Made by a program: the position numbers and the translations under genes. Positions 40,025 through 50,212 of a stretch of 64,000 nucleotides of DNA are shown here, piece by piece. The stretch's first letter is position 1; each line of letters starts with the position of its first letter. The notes under the pieces were generated by a model, which worked only from the letters and a program-made list of their open reading frames with translations, did no database searches and had not been told where the DNA came from. Source of the DNA: Rhynchopus euleeides (taxonomy: Eukaryota > Euglenozoa > Diplonemea > Diplonemida > Diplonemidae); contig OY723266.1 in NCBI GenBank assembly GCA_963210315.1, positions 2,232,001 through 2,296,000 on the forward strand. Reading direction: 5' to 3'.

Positions 40025-41665
40025 ATGGGATCGCTGGATGTTGCAGTGCGCATGGGTGCGGTGGTGTACACTGTGTCACTGTCAGAAGAGGCAACAGTGG
40101 AGGGCCTTCTGCACCTGGCCGCCGCCCAGATCTCTGAGGACCTGCACCTGGAGCCGGAGCTCTGCGAACGCTGCCTGGAGCTCGTTGACGATGAGACGGG
40201 CGAGCGTTTCAGCAACGGCGACAAAGGGCCACTCTCAGGGACAGGGCTGTGTGCAGGCTCCTCTCTTGCTGCGTCAGTTGACAACCATGACAAGATCGCA
40301 AGGTTGCTTCTCGCTCAAAGGGGTCTGCAATACAGCGACTATTCGGGAGCTGCAGACTCGCAAAGCCGCAAGAATGGTGGTTTTGCGGATCTCAATGTGC
40401 TTAACTTCGACGGTTTCGACGCCGATACACGTGGGCTGCTGATCGACGCAACCTACTATGACGACCCAGAGGAGAACATCAGTTTGACGGACGGCGTCAT
40501 GCACAGCCTTCTCCATGATCGCGAGAGCCCCGATTGCTTCGCCACGCAGTTGTTCCGCTTCAGCACCCCCTCCCTGTGGTACTTAGCCGTATGGGCAGCC
40601 AGGCACTCTTTTAGCACACCTGCATTGCCGCACCTTCTGGACGCACTCTCCACACGTGACTGCGAGGATCGTGCCGACGAGCTGTTCGACGTCCTCACGC
40701 TGGCAATGCGGCACGTGGGGAACATGGCGTCCGTCGTGCTCCTGCTGGAGAGCGGCGCAGACGCGGGGTATGTCGGGAGCAACCCTGTCGAGACCTTCCT
40801 GCACCACGCACAACCGGAGTACTACGACGTGGCGTTGGCCTCCTGCAAGCATATGCGGGTCGACATCTTCCGCTACGGCGTGTGTGTGGATCACATGCGC
40901 AGCGTCGAGCTTGGTGTGCGGGCCCTGCACCAGCTGCACCGCGCCCTCTTCCTGCGTGGGGGTGCTTTGGATGCGGACGAAGCTGCAAGTTGGAAGCGTG
41001 TCGTGAATGTTCGGTGGTTGAAGGCTGGCGAGACCACGACGCTGCTGCACGAGGCTGTGAAGCGGAAGGATGCGGGTGCTGTGAGGTTCCTCCTGAAGTC
41101 AGGCGCTGACGATGCATGCAACGACTTTCAGCACATCTCCCCACATCCCACCTGTGACGACATCTGGTCCTGCTTCCGGAGGTGGGACATGACTATCCTG
41201 CATGATCCCCAGAGGGCGGGTGCATACATGCACAGGAAGGACAACAAGCGGAGCACGGTGAAGTGCATGTCAGTCGTGCAGCTCCCATCTCTACAGGAGC
41301 AGCCAATGCTGCCCCGGGTTGGGCGGCTCCTGTGCACCTGCTATTCGTGTGTGGCTGACCAGTATTGGATCAGGAGATACCCGTACGAATGCGACCCCCA
41401 GTCCGTCACTTACGACTCCGTGGAGGAGCTTCCCTCGTCTGAAGAGGGGTGGGATTGCGAGCCACCAGAGGTGCCACGGCGGGGAGTGCCGAAGTTCCGC
41501 AAGGTGACCCTCAGGAAGCGCAGGGGTGACACGCAGCGGTGCACCAAAGCCACGACTGGTCAGCAGATGAGGCAGGGTCGGGGGAGCAGGAGGCAGTCTC
41601 GGCGCGAGGCGAAGGCTTTAGCCTCGGAGCGTGACAACAAGGCAGACTGCTGCGTGGCGAGGTGA
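40025..41665 (+). CDS. UBL-ankyrin family protein, copy 3
   Basis: The 546-residue paralogue is closest to copy 2, with the same ubiquitin-like start, single clear ankyrin unit, acidic patch and basic tail ending NKADCCVAR. It carries an extra segment (ADSQSRKNGGFADLNVLNF) where copy 2 has a shorter one, and small changes near the tail (WIRRYPYECDPQ). The reading frame is intact in all three copies in spite of the duplication, which suggests each is or recently was functional. Confidence 0.75.
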   Translation: MGSLDVAVRMGAVVYTVSLSEEATVEGLLHLAAAQISEDLHLEPELCERCLELVDDETGERFSNGDKGPLSGTGLCAGSSLAASVDNHDKIARLLLAQRGLQYSDYSGAADSQSRKNGGFADLNVLNFDGFDADTRGLLIDATYYDDPEENISLTDGVMHSLLHDRESPDCFATQLFRFSTPSLWYLAVWAARHSFSTPALPHLLDALSTRDCEDRADELFDVLTLAMRHVGNMASVVLLLESGADAGYVGSNPVETFLHHAQPEYYDVALASCKHMRVDIFRYGVCVDHMRSVELGVRALHQLHRALFLRGGALDADEAASWKRVVNVRWLKAGETTTLLHEAVKRKDAGAVRFLLKSGADDACNDFQHISPHPTCDDIWSCFRRWDMTILHDPQRAGAYMHRKDNKRSTVKCMSVVQLPSLQEQPMLPRVGRLLCTCYSCVADQYWIRRYPYECDPQSVTYDSVEELPSSEEGWDCEPPEVPRRGVPKFRKVTLRKRRGDTQRCTKATTGQQMRQGRGSRRQSRREAKALASERDNKADCCVAR

Positions 41666-42523
41666 CCTGTGGCTGTGCCTGTGGGGTGCGTCCTTTCCTG
41701 CCACACTCACACATCCTCCCCTTTCAATGTGTGTGCCTGTCCTCACTCCTACACATTATCGCTTTCCTAACACAACGTGTTCTGTTTCACACTGGTGCCC
41801 CTGAAGTCTTCGATGAACGACGTCACATCACGGAGAAACTACGTACAAAACGACTTCTGTCGAGAAACTCTCTCCACCACAAGTCAACTGCGACACAGCT
41901 ACGTAATCTGCGTTGAAACTATGGCGTAAGGACTCTGTACATCGGCGTTTTCAGGGCACCACTCGCGGTTTGTTTTCCCTTTTGCTTTGTTTGACCTCCA
42001 ACAAGCCGCCTTTCTGGCCACACCCACCGGTGCCCATGATCCCCGGCGCTCGTACAGGCTCGCCAAGAGGCAACTTGTTGGTGGTCGTTGTTTCCCTGTC
42101 CTGTCGGCTGCACTGCTGTCACTGAGCAGCAAATGTGGGAAGAAGCGCAAGGACAGTGAATGTGATTTCCCTTGTTTCTGTTTGGGTGGAATGGCGTCAC
42201 TCTGAAGACCCGTCGGCCTGGCCCTCTAGCCCAAGCGCAAAGCCTGCCTGCAGAACTGCTGCTGGTTGCATGCGCAGCCTCCACGGGATGCTTTCATCTG
42301 AGCCAACACCACGCGTTGCTAGCATTTCCCTTCTTGCATTTCGACTGACACCACCCCTGAGGTGGGCCTGTTGCGTCACAGTCTCTGTAGAAGCGGTGCC
42401 CCCTCCCAAGCCCACCTCCGCGTCGCATTCCCCGCAACGCCGCCTTTTCCTCCAGGGTACCCTCCCAGCTTCCCTTGTCAGTACTCACCAGCCAGCTCCG
42501 TCCATCCCCCGTCACTCCGGTGA
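41666..42523. repeat. Duplicated 3' tail of UBL-ankyrin copy 3
   Basis: Nearly identical to the tails of copies 1 and 2, with the 39-nt block at 42373-42411. It ends at the same base as copy 1 (after CACTCCGGTGA), and a remnant of an unrelated gene (PLC C2) begins about 100 bases later. Confidence 0.85.
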
Positions 42524-42624
42524 TGTAGTTTTCTGACGAGTCATTTCAGTGGCCAACAAACACCTCACAACGGAGGGTGTGGCTATCTTCTGTAGCCACG
42601 CGAGCTGATCGGGAGTGTGGAAGA

Positions 42625-42945
42625 CGACGCTCCGTGCCTCAAATTCGTCGTGACGGTGATCAGCGGAAGCATCCCGAAGACGGGCGGGCGGGACGAGGTA
42701 TGTGACCCTGCAGATCAACGGCACGAAGGACGATACGTCGGACATCCAGAAGACGAACATCGTGCGGAACAACGGCTTCAGCCCTGTGTGGAGCAAGCAG
42801 TTCGCTCACGCCATCCCCTTCGCGCTCAGGAGGCGCCACTGCGTGTCATCGACAGCGACAGGGTTGTGGATGAGAAGATCGCGGAAGCGATCATCCCGCT
42901 GAGGCACCTGCGGCTGGGTTACCGCTGCGTCCCCCTCCGCAGGGC
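42625..42945 (+). pseudogene. Remnant of a phosphoinositide phospholipase C C2 domain
   Basis: Three pieces of one C2 domain follow each other in alternating frames: LKFVVTVISGSIPKTGGR, then YVTLQINGTKDDTSDIQKTN with NNGFSPVWSKQFAHAIPF, then LRVIDSDRVVDEKIAEAIIP with LRHLRLGYRCVPL. The NNGF-PVW and LRxGYRxVPL motifs are typical of the C-terminal C2 domain of PI-PLC, which binds membranes and calcium. The frame changes twice (near 42692 and near 42825), and neither point looks like a GT-AG intron. No catalytic X or Y domain lies upstream, where the duplicated UBL-ankyrin tail ends instead. I read it as a truncated, decaying host gene. Confidence 0.65.
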
Positions 42946-43087
42946 GCAAACAGAACCCGGGCTCTTTCTTTCAACCCCTTTCTTTCGCACACCCCCCACC
43001 GCCAGGCCACGCGACACTTGCATGGGCACCGCGCGGCGGTCACACGGTCGGCGGTGACCCCCAACACCCCCACCCCACTCCGACACC

Positions 43088-46000
43088 ATGGCGCAGCCCT
43101 CACGGGACAGCACCCGACTCAACTCCGTGATGGCCCCCGGCAAGCCCCCCGACACCGAGCTCCTGTGGGGCCGCGTGTCTCGCAACCTGGCCCTGCTCCG
43201 CATGCGGCTGTTCCTCAAACTGGAGCTCCCCATCACAGACGCCGACACCGAGCTGCTGGTAGACCACTCCCAGGCGGCACCCTCCTCTGAGATCCTTTGC
43301 GTGGACCTCGTGGGCACCGAGGGCTGCGGGCTGTACACCCTCGACAAGACATCTGCTGGCCTTGGGTCCTCTGCCCCGATGCCGACCTTCGATGTGGGCG
43401 GCGTGGTGTCGTCTGACCCGGTGGACTTCCTCTTCCACCAGTTTCTCCAGGAGACGTCGATGCGGGTCGATATGAAAGCCCGTGCAGACCGCCCCGCCCT
43501 CTCCGCGGTCAGCCAGGAGCTACGCAAGACGCGGCAGCGCCTCCTAGAGGTAGAGTCGGAGGCGACGCATCTCCGCGGGAGGTACGACCGCCTGCAGGCG
43601 ACACACCGGCAGCAGCTCAACTCATTCATCAAGGAGATCTGTGTTGTGAAGGAGCAGCTCTCCCGCTCGCAGCGTGACAATGCATACCAGTCACGCGAGT
43701 GCGACCTCATCGCAGTCAGCATGGATGATGCAGATGGGAACCCGCTGTGCACCTCTGTGGGGGAACTGCTGAACTACCGCACCCAGGTGCTGATCGGGCA
43801 GGAGAAGAAGAAGGAGACGGAGCGGCTCCTGCAGGAAGCCCACGAGAAGCTGCATAAGGGGTTCGACATGCTGGAGAAGCGGAACAAGCGTGTGGCGGAT
43901 CTGGAGAGCGGGTCGCGGTGCCAGATGGAGACCATCGTGACGCTGCAGCGCGAGTCGCAGCGACTGCAGGAGCGGCTCCGGGAAGGGGGCAAGAAGATCC
44001 TCGAGATCACGCAGCGCCTGGAGGAGCAGCAGGACCTCCACACCACAGAGCTGGAGTCTGCGCAGAAGGCAATTGCCGACCACCAGCGCCAGCTGCAGGA
44101 GCAGGCGGAACGGCACAACCGCATCGGGCGCAACAGCATGATGTTCAAGGGGTCTGGGTCCCTCTCCAACTCGACGCCCTACTTCCCTGACGACTACCCC
44201 GACGACTCCAGCACCGCAGGGGATGCGAGAGCCTCAGTCGTGTCAGTGGAAGGCGAGACTGCCGCCTCCGACCCTGCCTCTGCGGCAGGGGACGAGGGGG
44301 AGGAGTGCGACGCGGAGCAGCGCGACGACACACCTGAGGCGGATGCGGGGGGTCCCGCCGCAGAGGACGCCGAGCCCGTGATGCCCCCCGGCGAGCGTGT
44401 CAAGCTGATGCGTGCCGCGACGCTCCCCCTTGCCGGGGTAGCCGGGGGCGTGCAGAGGTCGGGGAGGGGGGCGAACAGGCGGCATAATAGGAATGCTCGC
44501 GGGGCGAAGGCGGGCGGCCTGGGACCGGAGTCGCCCCGTAGGGGGAAGGGCCTGCGGCACCACCACCCGCAGCAGCCTGCGAAGCCCCAGATGGTGTCGG
44601 TGGGGCTGCAGACGTCGGTGGTGGAGGCGGGGGTCGACATCCCGCAGGACATGCTGCAGAAAAACATCATCGATCGGTGGAAGGTCAAGAAGAATCCGGT
44701 CAACGCGCAGGCTGCGGCGGCGACCGCCGCGCGCACCCTGCTGTTCAAATCCCGCACCCGACCCGCGCCTGAGGGGCGTGGTGACGCGGGAGATGCGCCG
44801 GTGCCGGCAGCCCCCCCTGCCCCGCCTGCAGCGCCTGCTGACAAGCCTGTGTCGGTGGCCCCCGAGCCCTCGGCGGAGCAGCAGCCCAGCAGCAGCAGCA
44901 ACGGCGGCGGTGGTGTCCCTGCGTGTGTGGGGCAGGTGGAGCCCAGCAGCAGTGGCCCCGCTGAGCAGGAGCAGGGGGGCAGCGCTGCAGGTGCAGCGCC
45001 GGGGTGCGGCGGTGGTGTGGTGGCGGAGACGGCGGCCCAGCAGGAGGCGTCGGCATACCCGCAGCCGCAGCAGGGCGTGCCGGAGGCTGTGGGGATTGCG
45101 GCAGATGGCCCTGCTGCACCCCAGCAGCAGCAGGGTGCGGTGGCAGCAGCATCCGCTGTGGCACCTCCGCAGCCCCAGCAGCCCGACAGCCCGCCCCCAG
45201 CGGCCCCTGTTGGGGCTGCAGCGGCGGTGCCACAGCAGCAGCAGCAGCATCCTGTGTGCCCCCACAGCGGTGCAGGACAGCCGCCTCCAACTGCGGAGGC
45301 ATGCGGCGCGTCTCACCTGGCGCGGGGGGACGCGCCGCTGCTTCTGCACGTCTCGCTGCCTGTGTGCCGGGTCAACAACGCCACCTCGCCCTCCGCAGAC
45401 TCCAGCTCAGCGCCCAGCGTGGCTGCGACGCCCTCTGCCGCCGCTGAGCCTGAGCCTGATGCTGCTGCTGATGCTGATGCTGGTGGTAGTGTTGATGGGT
45501 GCGAAGCGGAGGCGGAGCCAGGGGCGGAGTGCCCGGAGGTGTCGGGGGGCGCGCAGGATGCAGCGGCTGCAGCCCTTCCAGGCCACAGCGACACGCCTGC
45601 GGAGCAGCAGGGGCAGCAGCCACCGCCGGAGGCAACGGGGGGGGAACCGCCACCGCCACCGCCACCACCGCCGTCAGTATCCCCAACAGTCGCTGCAGTG
45701 CTTGCTGGGCAGCAGCAGCAGCAGCAGCAGCCACCGACACGCACAGCGGTGCTGCGTGACGCGCGCATCCTCGCCAGATCCCTCAGAGGCGTGTCTCCTG
45801 CGAGCAGCGCTGCTGCGCTTCCTGGCAGTCCTGAAGCATCCACCACCCCTGGTGCTGCTGCTGCTGCTGCTTCTGTGAACCCTGCAGGATGCCCTGTTAG
45901 CGGTGCGGCGGTTGATGGTGCTGCCGACGGCGGAGGCGCTGTCGACAGTGAAGCAGTTGCTGAGGGTGGTGGTGGTGGTGGCGTGTGCCCTGCAGGTGAT

Positions 46001-48337
46001 GGGGATGCCGCAGAGGGGTGCGCTGCTGCGGTGGTGGTGTCTGCGGCGCCAGCGGAGGGTGTCGGCGTGGAGGCTGTGGCGGCGGACCTGCTGCTGTGGC
46101 AGCAGCGGGCGCAGCAGTATGCGGCAGAGCTGGACAGGACTAACGAGGAGCTGGAGCAGATCATCGAGTATGAGGAGGGGGTGGAGAAGGCGCTGCTGGA
46201 GAAGGAGAAGGAGGTGGAGGAGATGCGCGGGTGGATGGGCAAGGCGGAGATCCTGACGCACAACCTGGAGCAGGCGCGCAACGTGATCCGCGACATGTCG
46301 GCGGATGGCAGCGAGCTGGAGGCGCGGGTGCAGGACCTGGAGGACCAGAACTACGGCCTCATCCACCACAACGTCGAGACGGCGGGGCGCTTCGCCGACA
46401 AGCTTGCGGAATCCCTGACACAGGTCAAGACACTCTTCCGAAAAAACGAGGCGCTGGAGTCATCATTTGTCCACATGAAGCGGAAGGTGCGCTCCCTCAA
46501 GCAGCGCGAAGGCCTTGACGAATACAAACAGCGCATTGTGACACGGGAACGCACCCGCGCCGACCGTGAGATAGTCAAGCAGACTGCCGCGCTGCGCACG
46601 GAGCGGGATTTGATGCGCGGCGAGTTCGACGCGCTGAAGGACGAGGCACGGCGCCTGAGGGAACACCTCCGGATGCGCTGCGAAGAGCTGCGGAGCGACA
46701 GACGCAGCCTCGCCACCGCGCTGGGCGAGAGGGAGGATGAGCTTGCCGCCCTGCGCAAGCAGTACTCCGGCCTCCTCGACGGCTACTCGCTGCTGAGGGA
46801 TGAGTGCCGCGTGTTGCTGCGTCGTCACGATTCAGGCGACGCGACGCCCTCCGACGCCTTCAGGGCCCTTGCGGGTAAGCCGCTCAGCACAGAGTCTGCG
46901 GAGCCAGCCAAGGCCCGGCCCGAGCCGGTCGCGACAGAGGAGGGCAGCCTCGTCGCCAAGCAGGAGGAGCCGCTGATGGTGCCGCTGCCCCCGCTGGACC
47001 TCCCGACACCCTGCCTCCCGCCGTCGGTCTCCGCCGCCAGCGACAACGCGCAGATGGTGTACGGAACCTTCCTCATCCACAAGCAGGTCAACGCCTTCTT
47101 CCACTTCATGGCGGGGAAGCTGTCCGAGGTGGGCCAGCTGGGGTCGCTTGTCAGGGGGATGAGCTACGAGGAGGTGGGTGAGGCAGTCCACAGCCCGGGC
47201 CCCGCGGCCCCGACGGACATCATCGGGCTGGGGAAGAGCCTCCACGACATGCGCAAGGCGGAGGCGCAGCGGGACAGGATGCTGAAGCAGTGGTGTCTCG
47301 TGTCCCTCGAGAAGATGTCCGCCTTCACCAGCATCGAGACGCGACTGCAGTCGCTGCAGTACTACATCAAGCATGTCACGACCAGCGTGCAGACCGGCTC
47401 CATGCATCACTCCGACTTCCTTGCGAAGGATCTGCCGGCGTCGTTTGCGATGTTGCCAACGACGCACGTAGACACACGATCACCGGAGATGAAACGTGTG
47501 TCTGTGTGTGACATAACATGCCCCCTGCCTGAGCAGAAGCAGAAGCGGCGCAGCGTGCAGCTTCCCGCACAGGCGACGAACGTGTCTGTGCCGCCCGCCC
47601 TGAGCATTGCAGACCTGCAGCAGCAGATGATCCTGCTGCGGCGCAACCTGGAGCGCGGTGTCAGCACCCCGCAGCCCCAGGCGCAGCTGCAGCCGCAGCA
47701 GCTGCGTGTGGCGGCGCTGGAGAGGCCGTCATCCACGTCGTCCGCCGTGCGGAGCATCGGCAGCGCGCATACGCCTGGCACTGGCACGCGGGGGGTGCCT
47801 ACGCCGGGCGCACTCCCCCCCATCGTGCCGCCACTGCCCACAGGCAGCACCACCTTCCGCGCAGGGCGGTACGAGGTGATCGACACGACAGACGACATCG
47901 ACAGCAGCGCTGCACCGCATATTCCTGCAGACGACCTGCACCACACGACGCTGGCGCCCTCTGTCGTCGCCACCTCCGAAGCCTCCTCGAGGGAGCACGA
48001 CCCGCAGCCGCTGTCGCCCGATGCAGACACCACGCCGCCGTTCAGCCACCTCAAACGGCCCCACGCATGCCCGCGCGGCAACAAGGGGTGGACCCCAGCA
48101 CAGCGCCTGTCCCTCGACTCCGACGAGACCTCTGAGTTCGGCTGCATGGAGCTGGGCCCGCAGGACCAGGCGGCGTACTGCAACACGCGTGTGGAGGCGA
48201 AGAAGCCGCAGCTGCGCAGGGCAGGGCCGACGCGGTACGTTAAGCATGGCAGCGGTCCGGCGATGGCCGTCGGGGGGCAGCGTGTGGGCACACCCTTCGA
48301 TGGGAAGGCCGTGCGTGCCGCGAGGCGAATCTCGTGA
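43088..48337 (+). CDS. Large coiled-coil protein (1749 residues), family unknown
   Basis: Single exon, starting just after a C/A-rich leader (CCCCCACCCCACTCCGACACC). Residues 1-~130 form a compact N-terminal region (LLWGRVSRNLALLRMRLFLKL, VDFLFHQFLQETSMRVDM). Residues ~140-350 are coiled coil. Residues ~360-1000 are low complexity, rich in Ala, Pro, Gln, Gly and acidic residues, with many CAG/GCA triplet runs that will vary in length. Residues ~1005-1260 are a second long coiled coil. Near 1320-1440 is a conserved-looking helical segment (MVYGTFLIHKQVNAFFHFM). The tail is Ser/Pro-rich. A basal-body or cytoskeletal scaffold is a guess from architecture only. Confidence 0.75.
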   Translation: MAQPSRDSTRLNSVMAPGKPPDTELLWGRVSRNLALLRMRLFLKLELPITDADTELLVDHSQAAPSSEILCVDLVGTEGCGLYTLDKTSAGLGSSAPMPTFDVGGVVSSDPVDFLFHQFLQETSMRVDMKARADRPALSAVSQELRKTRQRLLEVESEATHLRGRYDRLQATHRQQLNSFIKEICVVKEQLSRSQRDNAYQSRECDLIAVSMDDADGNPLCTSVGELLNYRTQVLIGQEKKKETERLLQEAHEKLHKGFDMLEKRNKRVADLESGSRCQMETIVTLQRESQRLQERLREGGKKILEITQRLEEQQDLHTTELESAQKAIADHQRQLQEQAERHNRIGRNSMMFKGSGSLSNSTPYFPDDYPDDSSTAGDARASVVSVEGETAASDPASAAGDEGEECDAEQRDDTPEADAGGPAAEDAEPVMPPGERVKLMRAATLPLAGVAGGVQRSGRGANRRHNRNARGAKAGGLGPESPRRGKGLRHHHPQQPAKPQMVSVGLQTSVVEAGVDIPQDMLQKNIIDRWKVKKNPVNAQAAAATAARTLLFKSRTRPAPEGRGDAGDAPVPAAPPAPPAAPADKPVSVAPEPSAEQQPSSSSNGGGGVPACVGQVEPSSSGPAEQEQGGSAAGAAPGCGGGVVAETAAQQEASAYPQPQQGVPEAVGIAADGPAAPQQQQGAVAAASAVAPPQPQQPDSPPPAAPVGAAAAVPQQQQQHPVCPHSGAGQPPPTAEACGASHLARGDAPLLLHVSLPVCRVNNATSPSADSSSAPSVAATPSAAAEPEPDAAADADAGGSVDGCEAEAEPGAECPEVSGGAQDAAAAALPGHSDTPAEQQGQQPPPEATGGEPPPPPPPPPSVSPTVAAVLAGQQQQQQQPPTRTAVLRDARILARSLRGVSPASSAAALPGSPEASTTPGAAAAAASVNPAGCPVSGAAVDGAADGGGAVDSEAVAEGGGGGGVCPAGDGDAAEGCAAAVVVSAAPAEGVGVEAVAADLLLWQQRAQQYAAELDRTNEELEQIIEYEEGVEKALLEKEKEVEEMRGWMGKAEILTHNLEQARNVIRDMSADGSELEARVQDLEDQNYGLIHHNVETAGRFADKLAESLTQVKTLFRKNEALESSFVHMKRKVRSLKQREGLDEYKQRIVTRERTRADREIVKQTAALRTERDLMRGEFDALKDEARRLREHLRMRCEELRSDRRSLATALGEREDELAALRKQYSGLLDGYSLLRDECRVLLRRHDSGDATPSDAFRALAGKPLSTESAEPAKARPEPVATEEGSLVAKQEEPLMVPLPPLDLPTPCLPPSVSAASDNAQMVYGTFLIHKQVNAFFHFMAGKLSEVGQLGSLVRGMSYEEVGEAVHSPGPAAPTDIIGLGKSLHDMRKAEAQRDRMLKQWCLVSLEKMSAFTSIETRLQSLQYYIKHVTTSVQTGSMHHSDFLAKDLPASFAMLPTTHVDTRSPEMKRVSVCDITCPLPEQKQKRRSVQLPAQATNVSVPPALSIADLQQQMILLRRNLERGVSTPQPQAQLQPQQLRVAALERPSSTSSAVRSIGSAHTPGTGTRGVPTPGALPPIVPPLPTGSTTFRAGRYEVIDTTDDIDSSAAPHIPADDLHHTTLAPSVVATSEASSREHDPQPLSPDADTTPPFSHLKRPHACPRGNKGWTPAQRLSLDSDETSEFGCMELGPQDQAAYCNTRVEAKKPQLRRAGPTRYVKHGSGPAMAVGGQRVGTPFDGKAVRAARRIS

Positions 48338-48751
48338 AAAAGGTTCACGTGTGACATGTGTCCGGCAAGACGATCCACGTGTGTTGGATTCCAAACCCTC
48401 GAGGCCCGGAGGGTAGCGCCCTAGCTGGGGCAGTGCGCTCGCAGCACGCTCCAGAGCACGCTTGGTGCGCCCACTCCTCAGAATGTGTGATCGTGCCTAA
48501 CCGCCACGCTGTCTACCGAGCCGCCTACCCTAGTGAGTGATCAGCAGGGGTCGGAATAAAGACAACTCTCCCGAGCCGTTGCCAGCCTGTGCATGCAGAC
48601 CTGCCGCCGCTTCCGCGGGCAGCGCGTCCCTGCATGATTTGAACCAAGCAAAACCAGCTCCTTGGTCTGCCAAGTCCGGCCTGAGACGGAGAGGTGTCTG
48701 CACCACACGTAATCAGCTTTACAGCCCTCAACTCAGCTGGTGTGGAAGACC
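48338..48751. other. Intergenic, no gene recognised
   Basis: A short spacer between the coiled-coil gene and the UBL-ankyrin remnant. No domain, clear repeat or homopolymer run was seen. A candidate acceptor AG precedes the next start at 48752. Confidence 0.45.
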
Positions 48752-50027
48752 ATGGGGTCTCTTGGACGCACCATGGATGTGCCTTTTCCTGTTTCTGCTG
48801 CTCCAGTTGAACCACCTTCCACCACAGGTTACACCGCACCGCACGACGAATCGAATGCTACGATCCACTTCCAATGCGCGGGGCTTGATCCTTTCAGCCT
48901 CTCTGTGAACGAGACGGCACCAGTGGACAGTGTTAAGGCCACTGTGTTGGAGAGTGCGGGGCTGAGTGCAGACAGCATCGATCTGTGTGCTGATGACGGT
49001 GGAGCCATCACAGACATGCACGCACTGCAGGACGGCTGCACTATTGTGGAAAGGCAAGTGTGCGGGCGCTCGCTGTGCAGACACTGAGCGATCGGGGATG
49101 CGTGTTGGCCGACGACGCTACCAGCATGCAGCGCGTGCTCGATACGGGTGTCGACATCGACACAGGGCTTGGTACATTGGATGATTCTGCACTGTTGTCC
49201 GGTGCCACGGCTCAGCTGCCTGTGTGCGTCTGGCACTTGCTGCTGGAAGCAATCCCCATAATGTCCGGACGGAGGATGCGTATGGGGTACCCCACTGATG
49301 TGGGCGCAAACTGGATCTGCTGAGTGTGTGTGGCTGTGACATCAATGCAAGATGCGACCACTACGGCCACTCCGCGCTGTGGGTGGCTGTGTACGGACGG
49401 TCGATCGAATGTGTGCGTATGATCCTCGATGCTGGCTGTGACGTGGCGTCACAGGCCCACCGTGTTCTCGCGGTGGCCGCATCAAGTGGGCATCTTGAGT
49501 GCCTCCGCCTGCTTGTCGACATGGGGTGCGACATCAATGCGACGTGCCACTGCTGCTGCAACGAGACGACACTCATGAGCGCAGTTCGATCCGGTTCTGT
49601 GGAGACGATGCGGTTCGTCATCGAGACGGGATATGACATTGACTCAGAGCACCTCCCCTCCAGGTCCAGCGACAGGCAGGGTATAAAGAAATACAGTTAC
49701 GCCTACACGGCAATGCCAACGGCAACTGAATGCGGAAACGCTGCCCTTCTGCAGGAGGCCCTCGATGAGAACTGCAGTGCAGAGAGAGGGTGCCAGAGAA
49801 GCCAGTCCATAGCAGACCTGGTGCCATGTGTCCCACTTCCCCCGCAACCCCTTCAATCTGGAAAGCGGCGGGTGTCGTTCGCTCACCACCACCACCATCT
49901 GAGTTTACGTTGGGAATTTACGTTGGGAATTTGCAGCGGAGAGAGAGGCAGAGCACACTCACACAACACCACCTTCATCAGGTTCGATACCCTGGGTGGT
50001 TGTTGCGTCTTCGTTTGTAACAGGTAG
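48752..50027 (+). pseudogene. Broken UBL-ankyrin gene
   Basis: The start MGSLGRTMDVPFP echoes the MGSLDV start of the three family genes. A ubiquitin-like domain follows (ATIHFQCAGLDPFSLSVNET ... LCADDGGAITDMHALQDG). It then runs into ankyrin sequence spread over three frames: the frame changes near 49060 (into VRALAVQTLSDRGCVLADD) and again near 49300 (into DLLSVCGCDINARCDHYG). The third part holds three or four ankyrin repeats (GHSALWVAVYGRSIECVRMIL, SSGHLECLRLLVDMGCDINA, GSVETMRFVIETGYDID). Neither change resembles a GT-AG intron, so I call it a pseudogene; assembly error is possible. A 15-bp tandem duplication (TTACGTTGGGAATTT) lies near 49910-49940. Confidence 0.6.
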
Positions 50028-50212
50028 TTCTGAAGCCTCCTCCTCCTCTCCCACCTCTCTGCCAATTAAGTGAATCGGAGCAACAACAAATTCCCACCAC
50101 CACCTCACCCCCTGCCCGTCGCCGAGCACACCTCTCACAAAGGTCTCGCGCACTGCCTGTGTTTAGAGCGAAGGGGCCACCCCATGCCCCCCCACATCCG
50201 GTCTTCCGCTAG

